Positions 51,728-60,819 are shown, counted from the first letter of the stretch. The stretch: DNA of 64,000 nt from Ruania rhizosphaerae (GCF_009805705.1 NZ_VSMB01000003.1:62001-126000); one strand, 5' to 3'. Numbers and translations are program-made. Notes: a model not told the origin generated them from the letters alone.

Positions 51728-52894
51728 GTGACGGGCGAAGTCCGGATCGGAATCATCGGATACGGCGCGCAGGGGTCGGTGTACGCCCGCATGCTGGCGG
51801 CGGGGGAGATCGCCGGAGCATCGCTCGGCGCCGTCGTAGACCATGAGGCCGGTAGGCGCGCGGCTGCCGAGGAAGCGCATCCCGGGGTGACCCTCTTCGA
51901 GGATTACCCGAGCCTGCTGAGCAGCGGCGCCGTCGATGCCGTCATCACGACCATTCCGCACTACCTCCACCCGGAGGTTGCGATCGCGGCACTGGACGCG
52001 GGCCTGCACGTGCTGGTGGAGAAACCGGCCGGGGTCTACACCTCCCAGGTGCGCGAGCTGAACGAGTTCGCCTCCACCAAACCTGAGCAGACCTTCGCGA
52101 TCATGTTCAACCAGCGCACCAATCCGCTGTACCGGCGCATCAAGGAGATCGTCGACGCCGGCGAGATCGGCACGATCCGCCGGTCCAACTGGATCATCAC
52201 CACCTGGTGGCGACCCCAGGGCTACTACGAGCAGAGTGCGTGGCGGGCCACTTGGGGCGGCGAGGGTGGCGGGGTGCTGGTGAACCAGGCCCCGCACCAG
52301 CTCGACCTGTGGCAGTGGATCTGCGGAGTGCCGCAGTCGGTGTTCGCGAAAGCGGCCTTCGGGTTCCGCCGGGACATCGCCGTCGAGGATGAGGTGACTG
52401 CCGTCGTGGACTATGGCGATGGCGCTACCGGGGTGTTCATCACCGCCACCCACGACCTCATCGGAACCGATCGGTTCGAGATCCTCGGCGACAAGGGCAA
52501 GATCGTCGTCGACGGTTCGGCCACGGCCACCGTCACCCGGCTCACCGAGGACGAACGGGCCATCAGCGACAGCGTCGCGCCGGAAGACGTGCGGCGGATG
52601 TTCCAGGGCGAGTTGCGCTTGGACGAGAAGCAGAAGACTGAGACGATCACCTTCGACTCGGCCTGGGGATCGCAGCACGCTGAGGTGATCCGCAACTTCG
52701 CGGCGCACATCAATGACGGCGAGCCCCTCCTGGCACCAGGTTCGGACGGCATGAATGGAGTCCGGCTGGCCAACGCGATCCACCTCTCGGCGTGGTTGGG
52801 CCGTGAGGTGCCGCTGGACTTCGACGAGTCGGAGTATCTGGCCGAGCTGAACGCCCGGATCCGGGACGAGGGGAAGTTCCCCGAGCGGAGCTGA
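51728..52894 (+). CDS. Gfo/Idh/MocA-family oxidoreductase
   Basis: This 388-aa NAD(P)-dependent dehydrogenase of sugars or inositols has the Rossmann motif GIIGYGAQGSVYARML at the start, the EKPAG motif with the catalytic Lys near residue 98, and a C-terminal alpha/beta domain containing GGGVLVNQAPHQLDLWQWI. It starts at GTG 51728. It stands alone, without a sugar transporter beside it, so the substrate cannot be inferred. Two tandem hairpins follow its stop. Confidence 0.88.
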   Translation: MTGEVRIGIIGYGAQGSVYARMLAAGEIAGASLGAVVDHEAGRRAAAEEAHPGVTLFEDYPSLLSSGAVDAVITTIPHYLHPEVAIAALDAGLHVLVEKPAGVYTSQVRELNEFASTKPEQTFAIMFNQRTNPLYRRIKEIVDAGEIGTIRRSNWIITTWWRPQGYYEQSAWRATWGGEGGGVLVNQAPHQLDLWQWICGVPQSVFAKAAFGFRRDIAVEDEVTAVVDYGDGATGVFITATHDLIGTDRFEILGDKGKIVVDGSATATVTRLTEDERAISDSVAPEDVRRMFQGELRLDEKQKTETITFDSAWGSQHAEVIRNFAAHINDGEPLLAPGSDGMNGVRLANAIHLSAWLGREVPLDFDESEYLAELNARIRDEGKFPERS

Positions 52895-52911
52895 GCCCGC
52901 CGGGCCCCGCG

Positions 52912-52968
52912 GTAGGTGCCACATGTCGTCGGTTGGGGGCGCGAGTGGCGACGGAAGGTGGCACCTAC
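52912..52968. repeat. Palindromic element E1
   Basis: Perfect 11-base arms GTAGGTGCCAC (52912-52922) and GTGGCACCTAC (52958-52968), with short inner GTCG/CGAC complementarity. It is the first of two tandem elements of the same layout after the dehydrogenase gene. Confidence 0.65.
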
Positions 52969-52982
52969 TGGCGCGGCGGCGC

Positions 52983-53045
52983 CTGGTGGGTGCCAGGTGT
53001 TGTCGGTCTCGCGCGCTGGTGGCGACAGTGAGTGGCACCTACCAG
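52983..53045. repeat. Palindromic element E2
   Basis: Arms 52983-52995 and 53033-53045 pair at 12 of 13 positions. Arm and interior (GTCG ... GGCGACAG) resemble E1, so this is a diverged second copy 14 bp further on. It abuts the truncated FtsX gene. Confidence 0.65.
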
Positions 53046-53060
53046 CGGCTTGGCGTGTCG

Positions 53061-53426
53061 ATGCGGGGTTACTCGGTAACCGCGACGGGCCTGAGCGTCG
53101 GACTGGCGCTCGCCGACTGTCGCGCAGATCTGGCCACCCTCGCGGCCGTGGGTGCCAGCCCGAAGTTCCGCAGGCGGGTCACGGCCGGCCAGGCGGGGGT
53201 GATCGCCATCATCGGAACCGTCACCGGGGTCGTGACAGGCATCGCACTGAGCTACGTGCTGGGTTGGTGGGCCGCTGAGAACTTCGGCTACGGAGATGAC
53301 TGGCGCACGATTATTCCTTGGCCGACAATCGCGCTGGGTCTCGTCGCAATCCCCGCCCTCGCCATCATCGGCGGCTGGCTGTTCACCCGATCCCGGCTGC
53401 CGGTAATCCGCCGCGCGGCCTCCTGA
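53061..53426 (+). pseudogene. C-terminal remnant of an FtsX-like ABC permease
   Basis: A 121-codon frame reads as the tail of an FtsX/MacB-type permease. SVTATGLSVGLALADCRADL and ATLAAVGASPKFRRRVTAGQ are the typical 'ADRRADLATLAAVGA' loop, followed by two membrane helices. The full protein would need at least 300 more residues, and no upstream part or partner ATPase is present. The 5' side runs directly into tandem palindrome E2, suggesting a deletion joined there. It may or may not be expressed. Confidence 0.7.
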
Positions 53427-53621
53427 CTGCCGTAGGCGCGTGCGGAGGAGGGCCCGCGCGCCCACGGCGACCGGTTCAGCCGGGCCGCTCGCCCGTGCCT
53501 CCGACGTCGAGTGACCGGAGCGACACGGATGCGTCGGTCTGTGGAGCCATGCTGCCGCAGATGGTCATATCCATGTCGATGCGGTCACGGGTCCCGTGCT
53601 CGGGCCCGGGAGCCGCGGAGC

Positions 53622-54308
53622 TCAGCCCTGACGCCCGTAGGCTGCGGCGATCTCCTTCGACCCGGGCCAGCCGGAGTAGGTGGGGCGCTGGGGCCATCCG
53701 TCGGGGGAGTCCTGCCACTCCTCCTGCCGTCCGTAGGGCAGTAGATCGATGAGCGGGAACGTGTGCGTGAGCTGCTCGGTGCCGCGCCCGTTGGTGTGCC
53801 AGGTGCGGTAGACGTCCTCGCCGTCGCGTAGGAACACGTTGACGGCGAAACCACCCCCGGCGGGAGCGTCCATGTCCGCGCCGAAGTCGCTCTCGGCAGT
53901 GGAGTACCAGGTCATCCGGTTGCCGACCTTCTCGGCGTAGGAGAGCGCCTCCTCGATCGGGCCCTGGGTGACGACGACGAACCGCGCGTCGTAACTCTCC
54001 AGGAACTCCAGACGGGTGAATTGTGAGGTGAACCCCGTGCAGCCGGGGCACTGCCACTCTGCGCCCGGGTTCCACATGTGGTGGTAGGTGATCAGCTGGG
54101 ACTTCCCGTCGAAGATGTCGGCGAGCCGGACCGGGCCGTCGGCGCTGTCCAGCGTGTACTCAGGCAGCTTCACCATCGGCATTCGCCTCCGTTGCGCCGC
54201 GATCACATCGAGCTCGCGGGTCGCTGCCTTCTCCCGCGCCCGCAGATCAGCGAGTGCTGCGCGCCATTCGTCCGAAGAGACCACCGGTGGGCGGGCGATC
54301 GTGGTCAT
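53622..54308 (-). CDS. DUF899 thioredoxin-like protein
   Basis: This 228-aa thioredoxin-fold protein of the DUF899 family has the family start VVSSDEWRAALADLRAREKA, HHMWNPGAEWQCPGCTGFTS with the CPGC redox motif near residue 95, and HTFPLIDLLPYGRQEEW near the end. Predicted dithiol-disulfide exchange; physiological role unknown. The start at ATG 54308 is preferred because GGGAG is 9 bases away, whereas ATG 54317 touches it. Divergent from a TetR regulator that probably controls it. Confidence 0.85.
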   Translation of the reverse strand: MTTIARPPVVSSDEWRAALADLRAREKAATRELDVIAAQRRRMPMVKLPEYTLDSADGPVRLADIFDGKSQLITYHHMWNPGAEWQCPGCTGFTSQFTRLEFLESYDARFVVVTQGPIEEALSYAEKVGNRMTWYSTAESDFGADMDAPAGGGFAVNVFLRDGEDVYRTWHTNGRGTEQLTHTFPLIDLLPYGRQEEWQDSPDGWPQRPTYSGWPGSKEIAAAYGRQG

Positions 54309-54337
54309 CACTCTCATCTCCCTCAGATGTGAACACC

Positions 54338-54358
54338 GTGAACATCGGCTATGTTGAC
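54338..54358. promoter_or_regulatory. Probable TetR operator in the DUF899/TetR divergent region
   Basis: GTGAACAT (54338-54345), 5 bases, ATGTTGAC (54351-54358): an inverted repeat matching 7 of 8. Another GTGAACA starts at 54329. It is placed to block both divergent promoters. Confidence 0.55.
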
Positions 54359-54390
54359 ACTGTAGACATGCGGGCGAGAGGGGGCAAGAG

Positions 54391-54993
54391 GTGGCAACGG
54401 ACGAGGCGACATATCACCACGGCAACCTCCGTGCCGAACTACTGGAGGCAGGACTCGCCCTGGTCCGCACTGGGGGGCCGGAGGCTCTCTCGCTGCGGGA
54501 GGCGACACGCGCAGTCGGCGTGACGCCGAGTGCCGCCTACCGGCACTTCGGTAGCCGGAACGCCCTGCTCGCAGCGATCTCGTCCGCCGTGCACGACCGC
54601 ATGGCCGAGACGATTCTGAGGCACTGGCCCTCCCAGGAGGGGCGAGCCTGGGACCGGCTCTACGCGGTCGGGATGGGCTACATCGAGTTCGCGCTTGCCG
54701 AACCGGGCTGGTTCGCCGCGTTCTTCACCGAACCTGGTGACGGCGACCGGTCGCCTTCCCGGGTGCCGCCTCCGTTCGCTCTGCTCACCGAGGCTCTCGA
54801 TGGGATGGTCGAGGCCCGGCTCCTGACCCCGCAGACACGCCTCGGGGCGGAATGGCCCTGCTGGTCGGCCGTCCACGGGTTCGCCCAACTCGCCATCGCC
54901 GGTCCGTTGCGTGGTCGCTCGGACCTCGAGCTGCGCCACCTGGCCGACCAGACGGTACGGGCCGCGATCGACGGAGTCAGCGCCCACAGCTGA
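54391..54993 (+). CDS. TetR-family transcriptional regulator
   Basis: This 200-aa repressor has its helix-turn-helix at residues 12-58, with LSLREATRAVGVTPSAAYRH and FGSRNALLAAISS. A C-terminal ligand/dimer domain follows, with a WHG-type pattern (WSAVHGFAQLAIAGPL). The start is GTG. Divergent from the DUF899 gene with a dyad between them. Confidence 0.9.
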   Translation: MATDEATYHHGNLRAELLEAGLALVRTGGPEALSLREATRAVGVTPSAAYRHFGSRNALLAAISSAVHDRMAETILRHWPSQEGRAWDRLYAVGMGYIEFALAEPGWFAAFFTEPGDGDRSPSRVPPPFALLTEALDGMVEARLLTPQTRLGAEWPCWSAVHGFAQLAIAGPLRGRSDLELRHLADQTVRAAIDGVSAHS

Positions 54994-55035
54994 CGCTCCC
55001 ATCAGCACCGGCAGCGCTCGGGTACTCTCAGGCCC

Positions 55036-55443
55036 ATGAGCTGCTGCGTGAACCGCCGTCAGGTCCTCATGGCTACCGGATCCGGGGTCGCTGCGCTGAC
55101 GCTTGCGGCCTGCTCTCAGCCGGCACCAGATGCGGGGGAGGTGAGCGCCGGAACGGTGTTGATATCGCTCACCGAGGTCGCTGTCGGGGAGGCGAAGGCG
55201 GTCACGACGGCGGATGGCGTGGAGATCATGGTCGTACGTTCCGCGGAGGATCAGGTGCACGCGTTCTCGGCGATCTGCACCCATCAGGGCTGTTCGGTGC
55301 GTCCCGAGGACGGTGAACTCTACTGCCCGTGCCACGGTTCGCGCTTCGACCAGAGCACAGGCGAGGCAACCGATGGGCCCGCTGAGGAGCCGCTACCCGA
55401 GGTCGCCGTCGCGATCGAGGACGGCAACGTCGTCACCGCCTGA
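55036..55443 (+). CDS. Exported Rieske [2Fe-2S] protein
   Basis: This 135-aa protein has a twin-arginine-like signal (NRRQVLMATGSGVAALTLAA) ending at Cys26, which suggests a lipoprotein. The Rieske cluster ligands are Cys81 and His83 (CTHQGC) and Cys97 and His100 (CPCHGSRFD), with the disulfide cysteines 86 and 99. It is a stand-alone electron-transfer protein, like those linked to actinobacterial redox enzymes; no partner oxidoreductase adjoins it. Confidence 0.9.
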   Translation: MSCCVNRRQVLMATGSGVAALTLAACSQPAPDAGEVSAGTVLISLTEVAVGEAKAVTTADGVEIMVVRSAEDQVHAFSAICTHQGCSVRPEDGELYCPCHGSRFDQSTGEATDGPAEEPLPEVAVAIEDGNVVTA

Positions 55444-55471
55444 CCGAAGCCACACGTCGATGTGGCTACGG
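55444..55471. terminator. Small hairpin after the Rieske gene
   Basis: AGCCACA (55448-55454), CGTCGA, TGTGGCT (55461-55467), extended by CCG/CGG with one mismatch. It overlaps or adjoins the stop and shares the CGTCGA centre with element family B. Confidence 0.55.
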
Positions 55472-55487
55472 TTCGTCCCACCCCCAC

Positions 55488-55513
55488 CGAAATCACACGT
55501 CGAATTGGTTGCT
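55488..55513. repeat. Half-copy of palindromic element B
   Basis: GAAATCACACGTCGAATTGGTTGCT resembles one arm of the perfect element B2 at 56489-56559 (differences only near the fifth to seventh bases) but has no inverted partner here. It touches the 3' end of the DUF559 gene. Confidence 0.6.
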
Positions 55514-55514
55514 C

Positions 55515-56393
55515 TCAGGACGCCAGGCGCTCAGCTAGCGCAGCTCGGATCTCGGCAACCACCTTCCAGGGAAAGACGGTGACGTCCTCCCACGTCAGGT
55601 GCAGCACCCGGTACCCGGCCTGGCGGAGCAGGCGATCGCGCTCCTCATCCCCGGCGGGAGTGTGGTACTGCTCGCCGTCGAACTCCACCACCAGCCGCGC
55701 GTCAGGGAAGAGAATGTCCGCGCGTGCGAGGATCCGTCCCTCGGACCGGATCGGGACGTCGGCCAGCCACCCGGTGATCCCGGCATCGTGGAGCACGTCA
55801 TGCAGCCGCTGCTCACCCACGCTGAGCGCTCCTGTCGCCGCACCTTCCGCCAGTTCCCGCAGCCGGACCACTCCCGTCATGCCGAATCGATGCAGCACAC
55901 GTTCGCTGAGGTCGTCAGGTCCGATCAGCTCGCGGGTTCGGACCCAGGCGAGCAGGCTCCACGCCTCGTCGTCGGGTAGGCGAGCCAGGCAGTCGACGAT
56001 CGTCGTGTGAAGGTCGGTGGTGGGAACTCCATGCAGACGGATCGCTTGGCGACCGTGACGATAGGTGCTCGGTCTGAGGTTGAGTCGCGGTTTGCGCGTG
56101 TCCGGCATGAGGACATGGGCGACGCCGTCGTCTATCACGGGCAGGCCGTGCAGGAGTGCCGCGGTGCGCAGGCAGAGGATCGCCTGTGGCCAGGTGAGCA
56201 CGGCCCCGATCGCGCGGTGCAGTAATGAATCCCGATCCTCGCATCGAACGATGGAGCTGCCGCAGAGCCGAACCCATTCCTCCGTGGCGAGTTTGTACCG
56301 AAGCACTGCGCGACTCACTCCGGCCGCTGCCGCCATCGGTGGCGTGAAGGTGCCGAGCGTGTCCGGGAAGGCGCGCCGAGGGTCGAAGTCCAC
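55515..56393 (-). CDS. DUF559 (Vsr-like) endonuclease-fold protein
   Basis: This 292-aa protein has an N-terminal winged-helix-like part (AGVSRAVLRYKLATEEWVRL), a middle part of the AbiEi/transcription-regulator type, and a C-terminal DUF559 domain of the Vsr/PD-(D/E)XK fold. The last contains ADILFPDARLVVEFDGEQYH with the acidic residues expected for metal binding, then GYRVLHLTWEDV. Such proteins are very common in actinobacteria, often in several copies; function is not established. GTG 56393 was chosen because upstream codons run into palindromic repeat B2. Element arms lie at both ends of the gene. Confidence 0.78.
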   Translation of the reverse strand: MDFDPRRAFPDTLGTFTPPMAAAAGVSRAVLRYKLATEEWVRLCGSSIVRCEDRDSLLHRAIGAVLTWPQAILCLRTAALLHGLPVIDDGVAHVLMPDTRKPRLNLRPSTYRHGRQAIRLHGVPTTDLHTTIVDCLARLPDDEAWSLLAWVRTRELIGPDDLSERVLHRFGMTGVVRLRELAEGAATGALSVGEQRLHDVLHDAGITGWLADVPIRSEGRILARADILFPDARLVVEFDGEQYHTPAGDEERDRLLRQAGYRVLHLTWEDVTVFPWKVVAEIRAALAERLAS

Positions 56394-56488
56394 GCGGCGA
56401 CGATGTCTCCTCGGCCAGGAGGCGTGTATCGCGAGTGCGACCGGGTTGTGGACACGACGACATCGCGCGTCGCCTGTGGAGACTCTTT

Positions 56489-56559
56489 CCCTACTCGAAA
56501 TTGCACGTCGAATTGGTTGCTGCCGGAGCAACCAATTCGACGTGCAATTTCGAGTAGGG
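56489..56559. repeat. Perfect 33-bp-arm palindrome B2
   Basis: Arms 56489-56521 and 56527-56559 are perfectly complementary over 33 bases with a 5-base loop. The arms begin CCCTACTCGAAATTGCACGT and continue with the CGTCGAATTGG core shared with B-type elements at 41474 and 55488. It lies between the stop of the RamB-like gene and the start of the DUF559 gene, both on the minus strand. Two further diverged arm-like sequences (agccagatcgacg and agccacatcgacg) follow at about 56573 and 56613. Confidence 0.85.
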
Positions 56560-56633
56560 CGGGGGAGGAGTAGCCAGATCGACGTGGGATTTCGCCAGGG
56601 CGGGTGGGGCAGTAGCCACATCGACGATTGATT

Positions 56634-58169
56634 TCACTCGGGGGCGTTGGCCTCCAGGAAGGCGTAGACCTCGGCGTCATCCACGCCGGGGAACCGGCCA
56701 GCGGGTAGCGGAGCGAATACCTGGGAGTGAGCGACCGCGCTCGGCCAGGACGCCTCCTTCCAGCGATCGGTGAGTGCGGCGTCCGGGCGCCGGCAGCAGG
56801 CCTCGTCCGGGCAGGTCGAGGCGGCCCGGCGGCGGGTCTCGCGCCCACGGAACCACTTCGCTTCAGAGAACGGCACGCCGACGGTGATCGAGAACTCCCC
56901 GGACTCGGTGCTGCCGGTCTGAGTTGAGCACCAGAACGTTCCGTTCGGGGTGTCGGTGTACTGGTGGAACTCGGTGGTTCGGGTGCGACGTTCGAAGGCG
57001 GCGCGCGCCGCCCAATGCCGGCACACGTACTGTCCTTCGATAGCGCCGGTCACATCTGCGGGAAGGCCCACGCCGTCGTTCTCGTACCCCTTCACGAGGG
57101 TGCCGTCCTCGCCGGCCCGAAGGAAGTGCACCGGGATCTGCAGGTGCGAGGTGCCCAGGTTCGTGAATCGCATGGCCGCCGCCTCGTGCGTGACCCCGAA
57201 GGCATCCCGGAAGTCCTCGATCGCGATGTCCTTGCTGCGTTTGCGCGGCTCCAGATGCTCCAGGGCCGCCGAACGCGGAATCAGGCAGGTTGCGGCGAAG
57301 TAGGTGATCTCCAGGCGCTGTCGCAGGAAGTCCGCGTAGCTCACGGGCTGGGTGTGACCGAGGACCCGGTGCGCGATCGCCTGCAGCGCGAGGGATCGGA
57401 GCCCGTGACCGCCCGGGATCGACGCCGGCGGCAGATAGATCCGACCGTTCTCCAGGTCGGTGACCGTCCGCGTGGAGTGAGGCAGGTCGGGCGTGTGCAC
57501 GATCTCGAAGCCGAGGGTGCGCGCCATCTGTGCCACCGTCGAGTGCGTCAGGGCGCCCACCGTGTACCCGGCCGCCCGCACCGTCTGCTCGCCGACCTCC
57601 TCGATCTCGGGGAGGTAGTTGTCGCGTCCGCGCATCCACTCGCGCAGTTCGGTGTGGGCCCGTCGGGCCTCCTCCGGTGTCGCGATCGCCTGGGCTTCCC
57701 GGCGCGCGATCTCCTGGTGCAGGCCCACGAGCTGTTCGAGCACCGGCAGCGGCAACGATCTGCTGGCTCGCACATGAGGCAGCCCCAGGCGCGCGAACAG
57801 TGATCCCGCCTGGGCGTGCTCAAGAGCGATCTCCAACTCGGCACGACGGTCCGGTGGCGGGCCGTGATCGAGCAGATCGGAGGTGGGCACGTCGAGCGCC
57901 GTCGCGATCGTGGTGAGCAACGTCAGCCGCGGCTCCCGGCGCCCGTTCTCAATATGGGAGAGCTGGCTCGGCGTCGATCCTGAGCGCTCGGCGAGTTGAG
58001 CCAGGGTGAGCCCGGCCCTAGTGCGGGCATGGCGGATGCGCTTGCCGAGTATCAGCGGGTCGAGTCCGGTATTGCTGTCACGGTCGCCACGGCCTGTTGC
58101 CTGCGAGGTCGCTCGCCCAGGCATCGCCGCCCGGCCCCCGTTCTGGGAAGAACTGCGTCGATCCACCAT
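56634..58169 (-). CDS. ramB: RamB-like short-chain acyl-CoA regulator (XRE HTH + ImmA/IrrE-like domain)
   Basis: This 511-aa protein has an XRE helix-turn-helix at about residues 40-95 (KRIRHARTRAGLTLAQLAER, GSTPSQLSHIENGRREP), a helical linker, an ImmA/IrrE-like part with the degenerate metal-site AHRVLGH, and a C-terminal DUF2083-type domain with the Cys cluster CPDEACCRRPDAA. In corynebacteria, RamB controls acetate and gluconeogenic genes. Here it is divergent from pckG with a 116-bp shared spacer, supporting the same role. The start is uncertain: ATG 58169 is used, but starts at 58205 or further in are possible. Confidence 0.85.
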   Translation of the reverse strand: MVDRRSSSQNGGRAAMPGRATSQATGRGDRDSNTGLDPLILGKRIRHARTRAGLTLAQLAERSGSTPSQLSHIENGRREPRLTLLTTIATALDVPTSDLLDHGPPPDRRAELEIALEHAQAGSLFARLGLPHVRASRSLPLPVLEQLVGLHQEIARREAQAIATPEEARRAHTELREWMRGRDNYLPEIEEVGEQTVRAAGYTVGALTHSTVAQMARTLGFEIVHTPDLPHSTRTVTDLENGRIYLPPASIPGGHGLRSLALQAIAHRVLGHTQPVSYADFLRQRLEITYFAATCLIPRSAALEHLEPRKRSKDIAIEDFRDAFGVTHEAAAMRFTNLGTSHLQIPVHFLRAGEDGTLVKGYENDGVGLPADVTGAIEGQYVCRHWAARAAFERRTRTTEFHQYTDTPNGTFWCSTQTGSTESGEFSITVGVPFSEAKWFRGRETRRRAASTCPDEACCRRPDAALTDRWKEASWPSAVAHSQVFAPLPAGRFPGVDDAEVYAFLEANAPE

Positions 58170-58285
58170 GACTTGACGATAGTGCAAGAACCACGAAAGT
58201 TGCATGACCTAGACGTGATCATTCGGGCGATTCTCGCGACACAGTAGCCATACAGGCGCGAACGAGCGGATATGAGAGGAACAGC
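58170..58285. promoter_or_regulatory. Divergent control region of ramB-like gene and pckG
   Basis: This 116-bp region contains the inverted repeat TGCAA (58183-58187) to TTGCA (58200-58204) and the 11-mer CGATAGTGCAA (58177-58187) that also occurs upstream of the DUF1540 gene. The TTTGCA-like half sites resemble RamB sites of Corynebacterium (established knowledge), so autoregulation plus pckG control is plausible. Confidence 0.5.
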
Positions 58286-60211
58286 ATGACCAGCACCCTG
58301 GACGCCCCACCATCTCCCCACGCACTCCGGCCCGTCGACGACGCGGCCCTGCCGACACCGCCACGGGAACCGGGGGAGTCCATGCCCCGCGGACTCGCTG
58401 CGGCCGAACGGTTCGTGGCCGACGTCGCGGCACTGACTCAGCCCGACACCGTGGTCTGGTGCAACGGCTCCGATGCTGAGCACGCCCGCTTGACGCGGCA
58501 GATGGTCGACGCCGGGACACTCGTCCCGCTGAATCCGGACCTGCGCCCGGACAGCTTCCTCGCCCGCTCCGATCCGCGGGATGTCGCCCGCGTGGAATCG
58601 GCCACCTTCATCTGCTCGGCACGCGAGGAGGATGCCGGACCCACGAACAACTGGGCCGAGCCCAGCCAGATGCGCGACACCCTGAACGAGGTGTTCACCG
58701 GATGCATGCGCGGGCGCACGCTCTACGTGGTTCCCTTCTCGATGGGGCCCGTCGGTGGTCGCCTCTCCCAGGTGGGCATCGAGATCACCGACTCGCCCTA
58801 CGTCGTCGCGAGCATGCGCATCATGACCCGGATGGGAGCACCCGCGATGCGGGAGATCGCCGCGGGTGCCCGCTGGGTTCCTGCCGTGCACTCGGTCGGG
58901 ATGCCGCTGGTCGCCTCCGGTGGCACGCGGATCCAAGACGTGCCCTGGCCGTGTAGCGAGACCAAGTACATCACCCACTTCCCCGAGGGCCGGGAGATCT
59001 GGTCTTTCGGTTCGGGCTACGGCGGGAACGCGCTTCTGGGAAAGAAATGCTATGCGCTGCGCATCGCCTCGGCCATCGCTCGCGACGAAGGCTGGCTCGC
59101 CGAGCACATGCTCCTGATCCGGCTCACCCACGCCGACGGCCGTCACTACCACGTGGCCGCAGCGTTCCCCTCCGCCTGCGGCAAGACCAACCTCGCGATG
59201 CTGCGTTCGGTGCTTCCCGAGTGGACGGTCTCCACGTTGGGTGACGACATCGTCTGGATGCGGCCCGGCACGGACGGGCGGCTGTGGGCGATCAACCCCG
59301 AGGCGGGGTTCTTCGGCGTCGCCCCCGGCACGGGGGAGTCCACCAATCCGACGGCGGTACGCACCCTGACGAGGAACGTCATCTTCACGAACGTCGCCCT
59401 CACCGACGACGGCGACGTCTGGTGGGAAGGGCTCACCGACATGCCGCCAGCGCACCTGACCGACTGGCAGGGACGGGACTGGACTCCGGAGATTGCCGCC
59501 GAGACGGGCCGCACGGCCGCCCACCCCAACGCCCGTTTCACCGTCGCAGCCGCGCAGTGCCCGCTCATCGACCCCGATTGGGAGGACGGCGACGGGGTGC
59601 CGGTGGACCTGATCCTCTTCGGGGGCCGGCGCGCCAGCAATGTTCCGCTGGCCGCGCTCGCGCGCGACTGGCGCCAGGGGGTGTTCTACGGCGCGACCAT
59701 CGCCTCCGAGCGCACCGCCGCTGCTGAGGGCACTGTCGGCGAGCTGCGACGTGACCCCTTCGCCATGCTTCCCTTCTGCGGGTACCACATGGCCGACTAC
59801 TGGGCTCATTGGCTGCGGGTCGGCGACTCGCTGACGCACCCGCCGGCTGTGGCCGCGGTGAACTGGTTCCGCAAGGGATCCGACGGCCGGTTCCTCTGGC
59901 CCGGGTTCGCCGAGAACATCCGCGTGCTCGACTGGTTGCTACGCCAGGGTGAGGGTCAGGTTCCAGGGCGAGCCTGCGCCGTCGGGACCCTGCCTGAACC
60001 GGAGGAGCTGAACCTCGACGGGCTCGCCCTCGACCCGGACGATCTGCGGGAGCTGCTGCGCGTCGACGCAGCGGGCTGGACGAGCGAGGCCGACGGGATT
60101 GCTGACTACTTCACGAGTATGGGCGCCGCGGTGCCGACAGTGCTGTGGGAGGAACTGGCCCGGCTACGAGCCGCGTTGGCAGCGCAGGCGGCTCAGCCCA
60201 GTTCGAGGTAG
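58286..60211 (+). CDS. pckG: Phosphoenolpyruvate carboxykinase (GTP)
   Basis: This 641-aa enzyme converts oxaloacetate and GTP to PEP and CO2, the entry step of gluconeogenesis. Motifs: P-loop [13 protein letters not shown] near residue 293, [20 protein letters not shown], the substrate loop [10 protein letters not shown] and [10 protein letters not shown]. The length is close to the usual 600-610 plus a short N-terminal extension of about 20 residues. GAGAGGA precedes the ATG. Its last 19 bases overlap the 3' end of the convergent SRPBCC gene. Confidence 0.95.
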   Translation: MTSTLDAPPSPHALRPVDDAALPTPPREPGESMPRGLAAAERFVADVAALTQPDTVVWCNGSDAEHARLTRQMVDAGTLVPLNPDLRPDSFLARSDPRDVARVESATFICSAREEDAGPTNNWAEPSQMRDTLNEVFTGCMRGRTLYVVPFSMGPVGGRLSQVGIEITDSPYVVASMRIMTRMGAPAMREIAAGARWVPAVHSVGMPLVASGGTRIQDVPWPCSETKYITHFPEGREIWSFGSGYGGNALLGKKCYALRIASAIARDEGWLAEHMLLIRLTHADGRHYHVAAAFPSACGKTNLAMLRSVLPEWTVSTLGDDIVWMRPGTDGRLWAINPEAGFFGVAPGTGESTNPTAVRTLTRNVIFTNVALTDDGDVWWEGLTDMPPAHLTDWQGRDWTPEIAAETGRTAAHPNARFTVAAAQCPLIDPDWEDGDGVPVDLILFGGRRASNVPLAALARDWRQGVFYGATIASERTAAAEGTVGELRRDPFAMLPFCGYHMADYWAHWLRVGDSLTHPPAVAAVNWFRKGSDGRFLWPGFAENIRVLDWLLRQGEGQVPGRACAVGTLPEPEELNLDGLALDPDDLRELLRVDAAGWTSEADGIADYFTSMGAAVPTVLWEELARLRAALAAQAAQPSSR

Positions 60212-60681
60212 TGCTCGGTCAGCGCCGGCCAGTAGTCGGACCAGTCCGGCATGGGTGCGCCGGTGCGGGCCGCGACCAGGCGGTCCAGGTAGTAGTCCCA
60301 GCCGGGCCCGATCATGCGGATCTCCTCGCCCTGCTCCAGCAGGTGAGCGAAGACGATCTGCGTGCGACCGTCGACCTCCTGCAGATCGACGCGCAGCCGC
60401 CAGGTCCCGGCCTCGCTTGCCAGCTCGATCAGCAGCCTGTGCGGCGCCTGGCAGTCGATGACGGTGACCTGCTCGGGCTCGGCGCTCTCCTCGGCGTTCA
60501 TCGTGAATGTGACGATGCTGCCCTCGGTGACGTCGTCGCCTGACCAGGTCCCGATCCAGGCCGCTGTGCCCTCGGGTGTGGCGAAGCAGGACCAGACGTC
60601 ATCGATCGGTTCGTCCAGTGCGCGCTCGAACATCAACTCCAGTCCGGCGTCGTCGTCGCGGAGATATCCAGTGGCATCCAT
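60193..60681 (-). CDS. SRPBCC/AHSA1-domain protein
   Basis: This 162-aa single-domain START-like fold protein starts [20 protein letters not shown], the common AHSA1 opening, with [13 protein letters not shown] in the sheet and [11 protein letters not shown] in the C-terminal helix. Function is unknown; relatives bind hydrophobic ligands. ATG 60681 is preferred because AGAGAGG is 9 bases away. It is convergent with and overlaps pckG by 19 bases. Confidence 0.82.
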   Translation of the reverse strand: MDATGYLRDDDAGLELMFERALDEPIDDVWSCFATPEGTAAWIGTWSGDDVTEGSIVTFTMNAEESAEPEQVTVIDCQAPHRLLIELASEAGTWRLRVDLQEVDGRTQIVFAHLLEQGEEIRMIGPGWDYYLDRLVAARTGAPMPDWSDYWPALTEHYLELG

Positions 60682-60819
60682 ACCCCCCATCCTCTCTGAT
60701 CGTGAGCGGACGTGCTGGTCCAGTCGCCGGCCCACCTGCCGGAACGTTCTCCGGGTGCTCACCCCAGTGCCGGGTGTAGGGCGCACTAGGGTGGGGTCGA
60801 CGACAGAGGGAGGTCGGCC

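Noticed and set aside
56394-56621. Upstream extension of the DUF559 frame through palindrome B2
   Set aside because: The translated residues come from palindrome arms (repeated Asn/Trp/Leu-rich segments) and are not protein-like.
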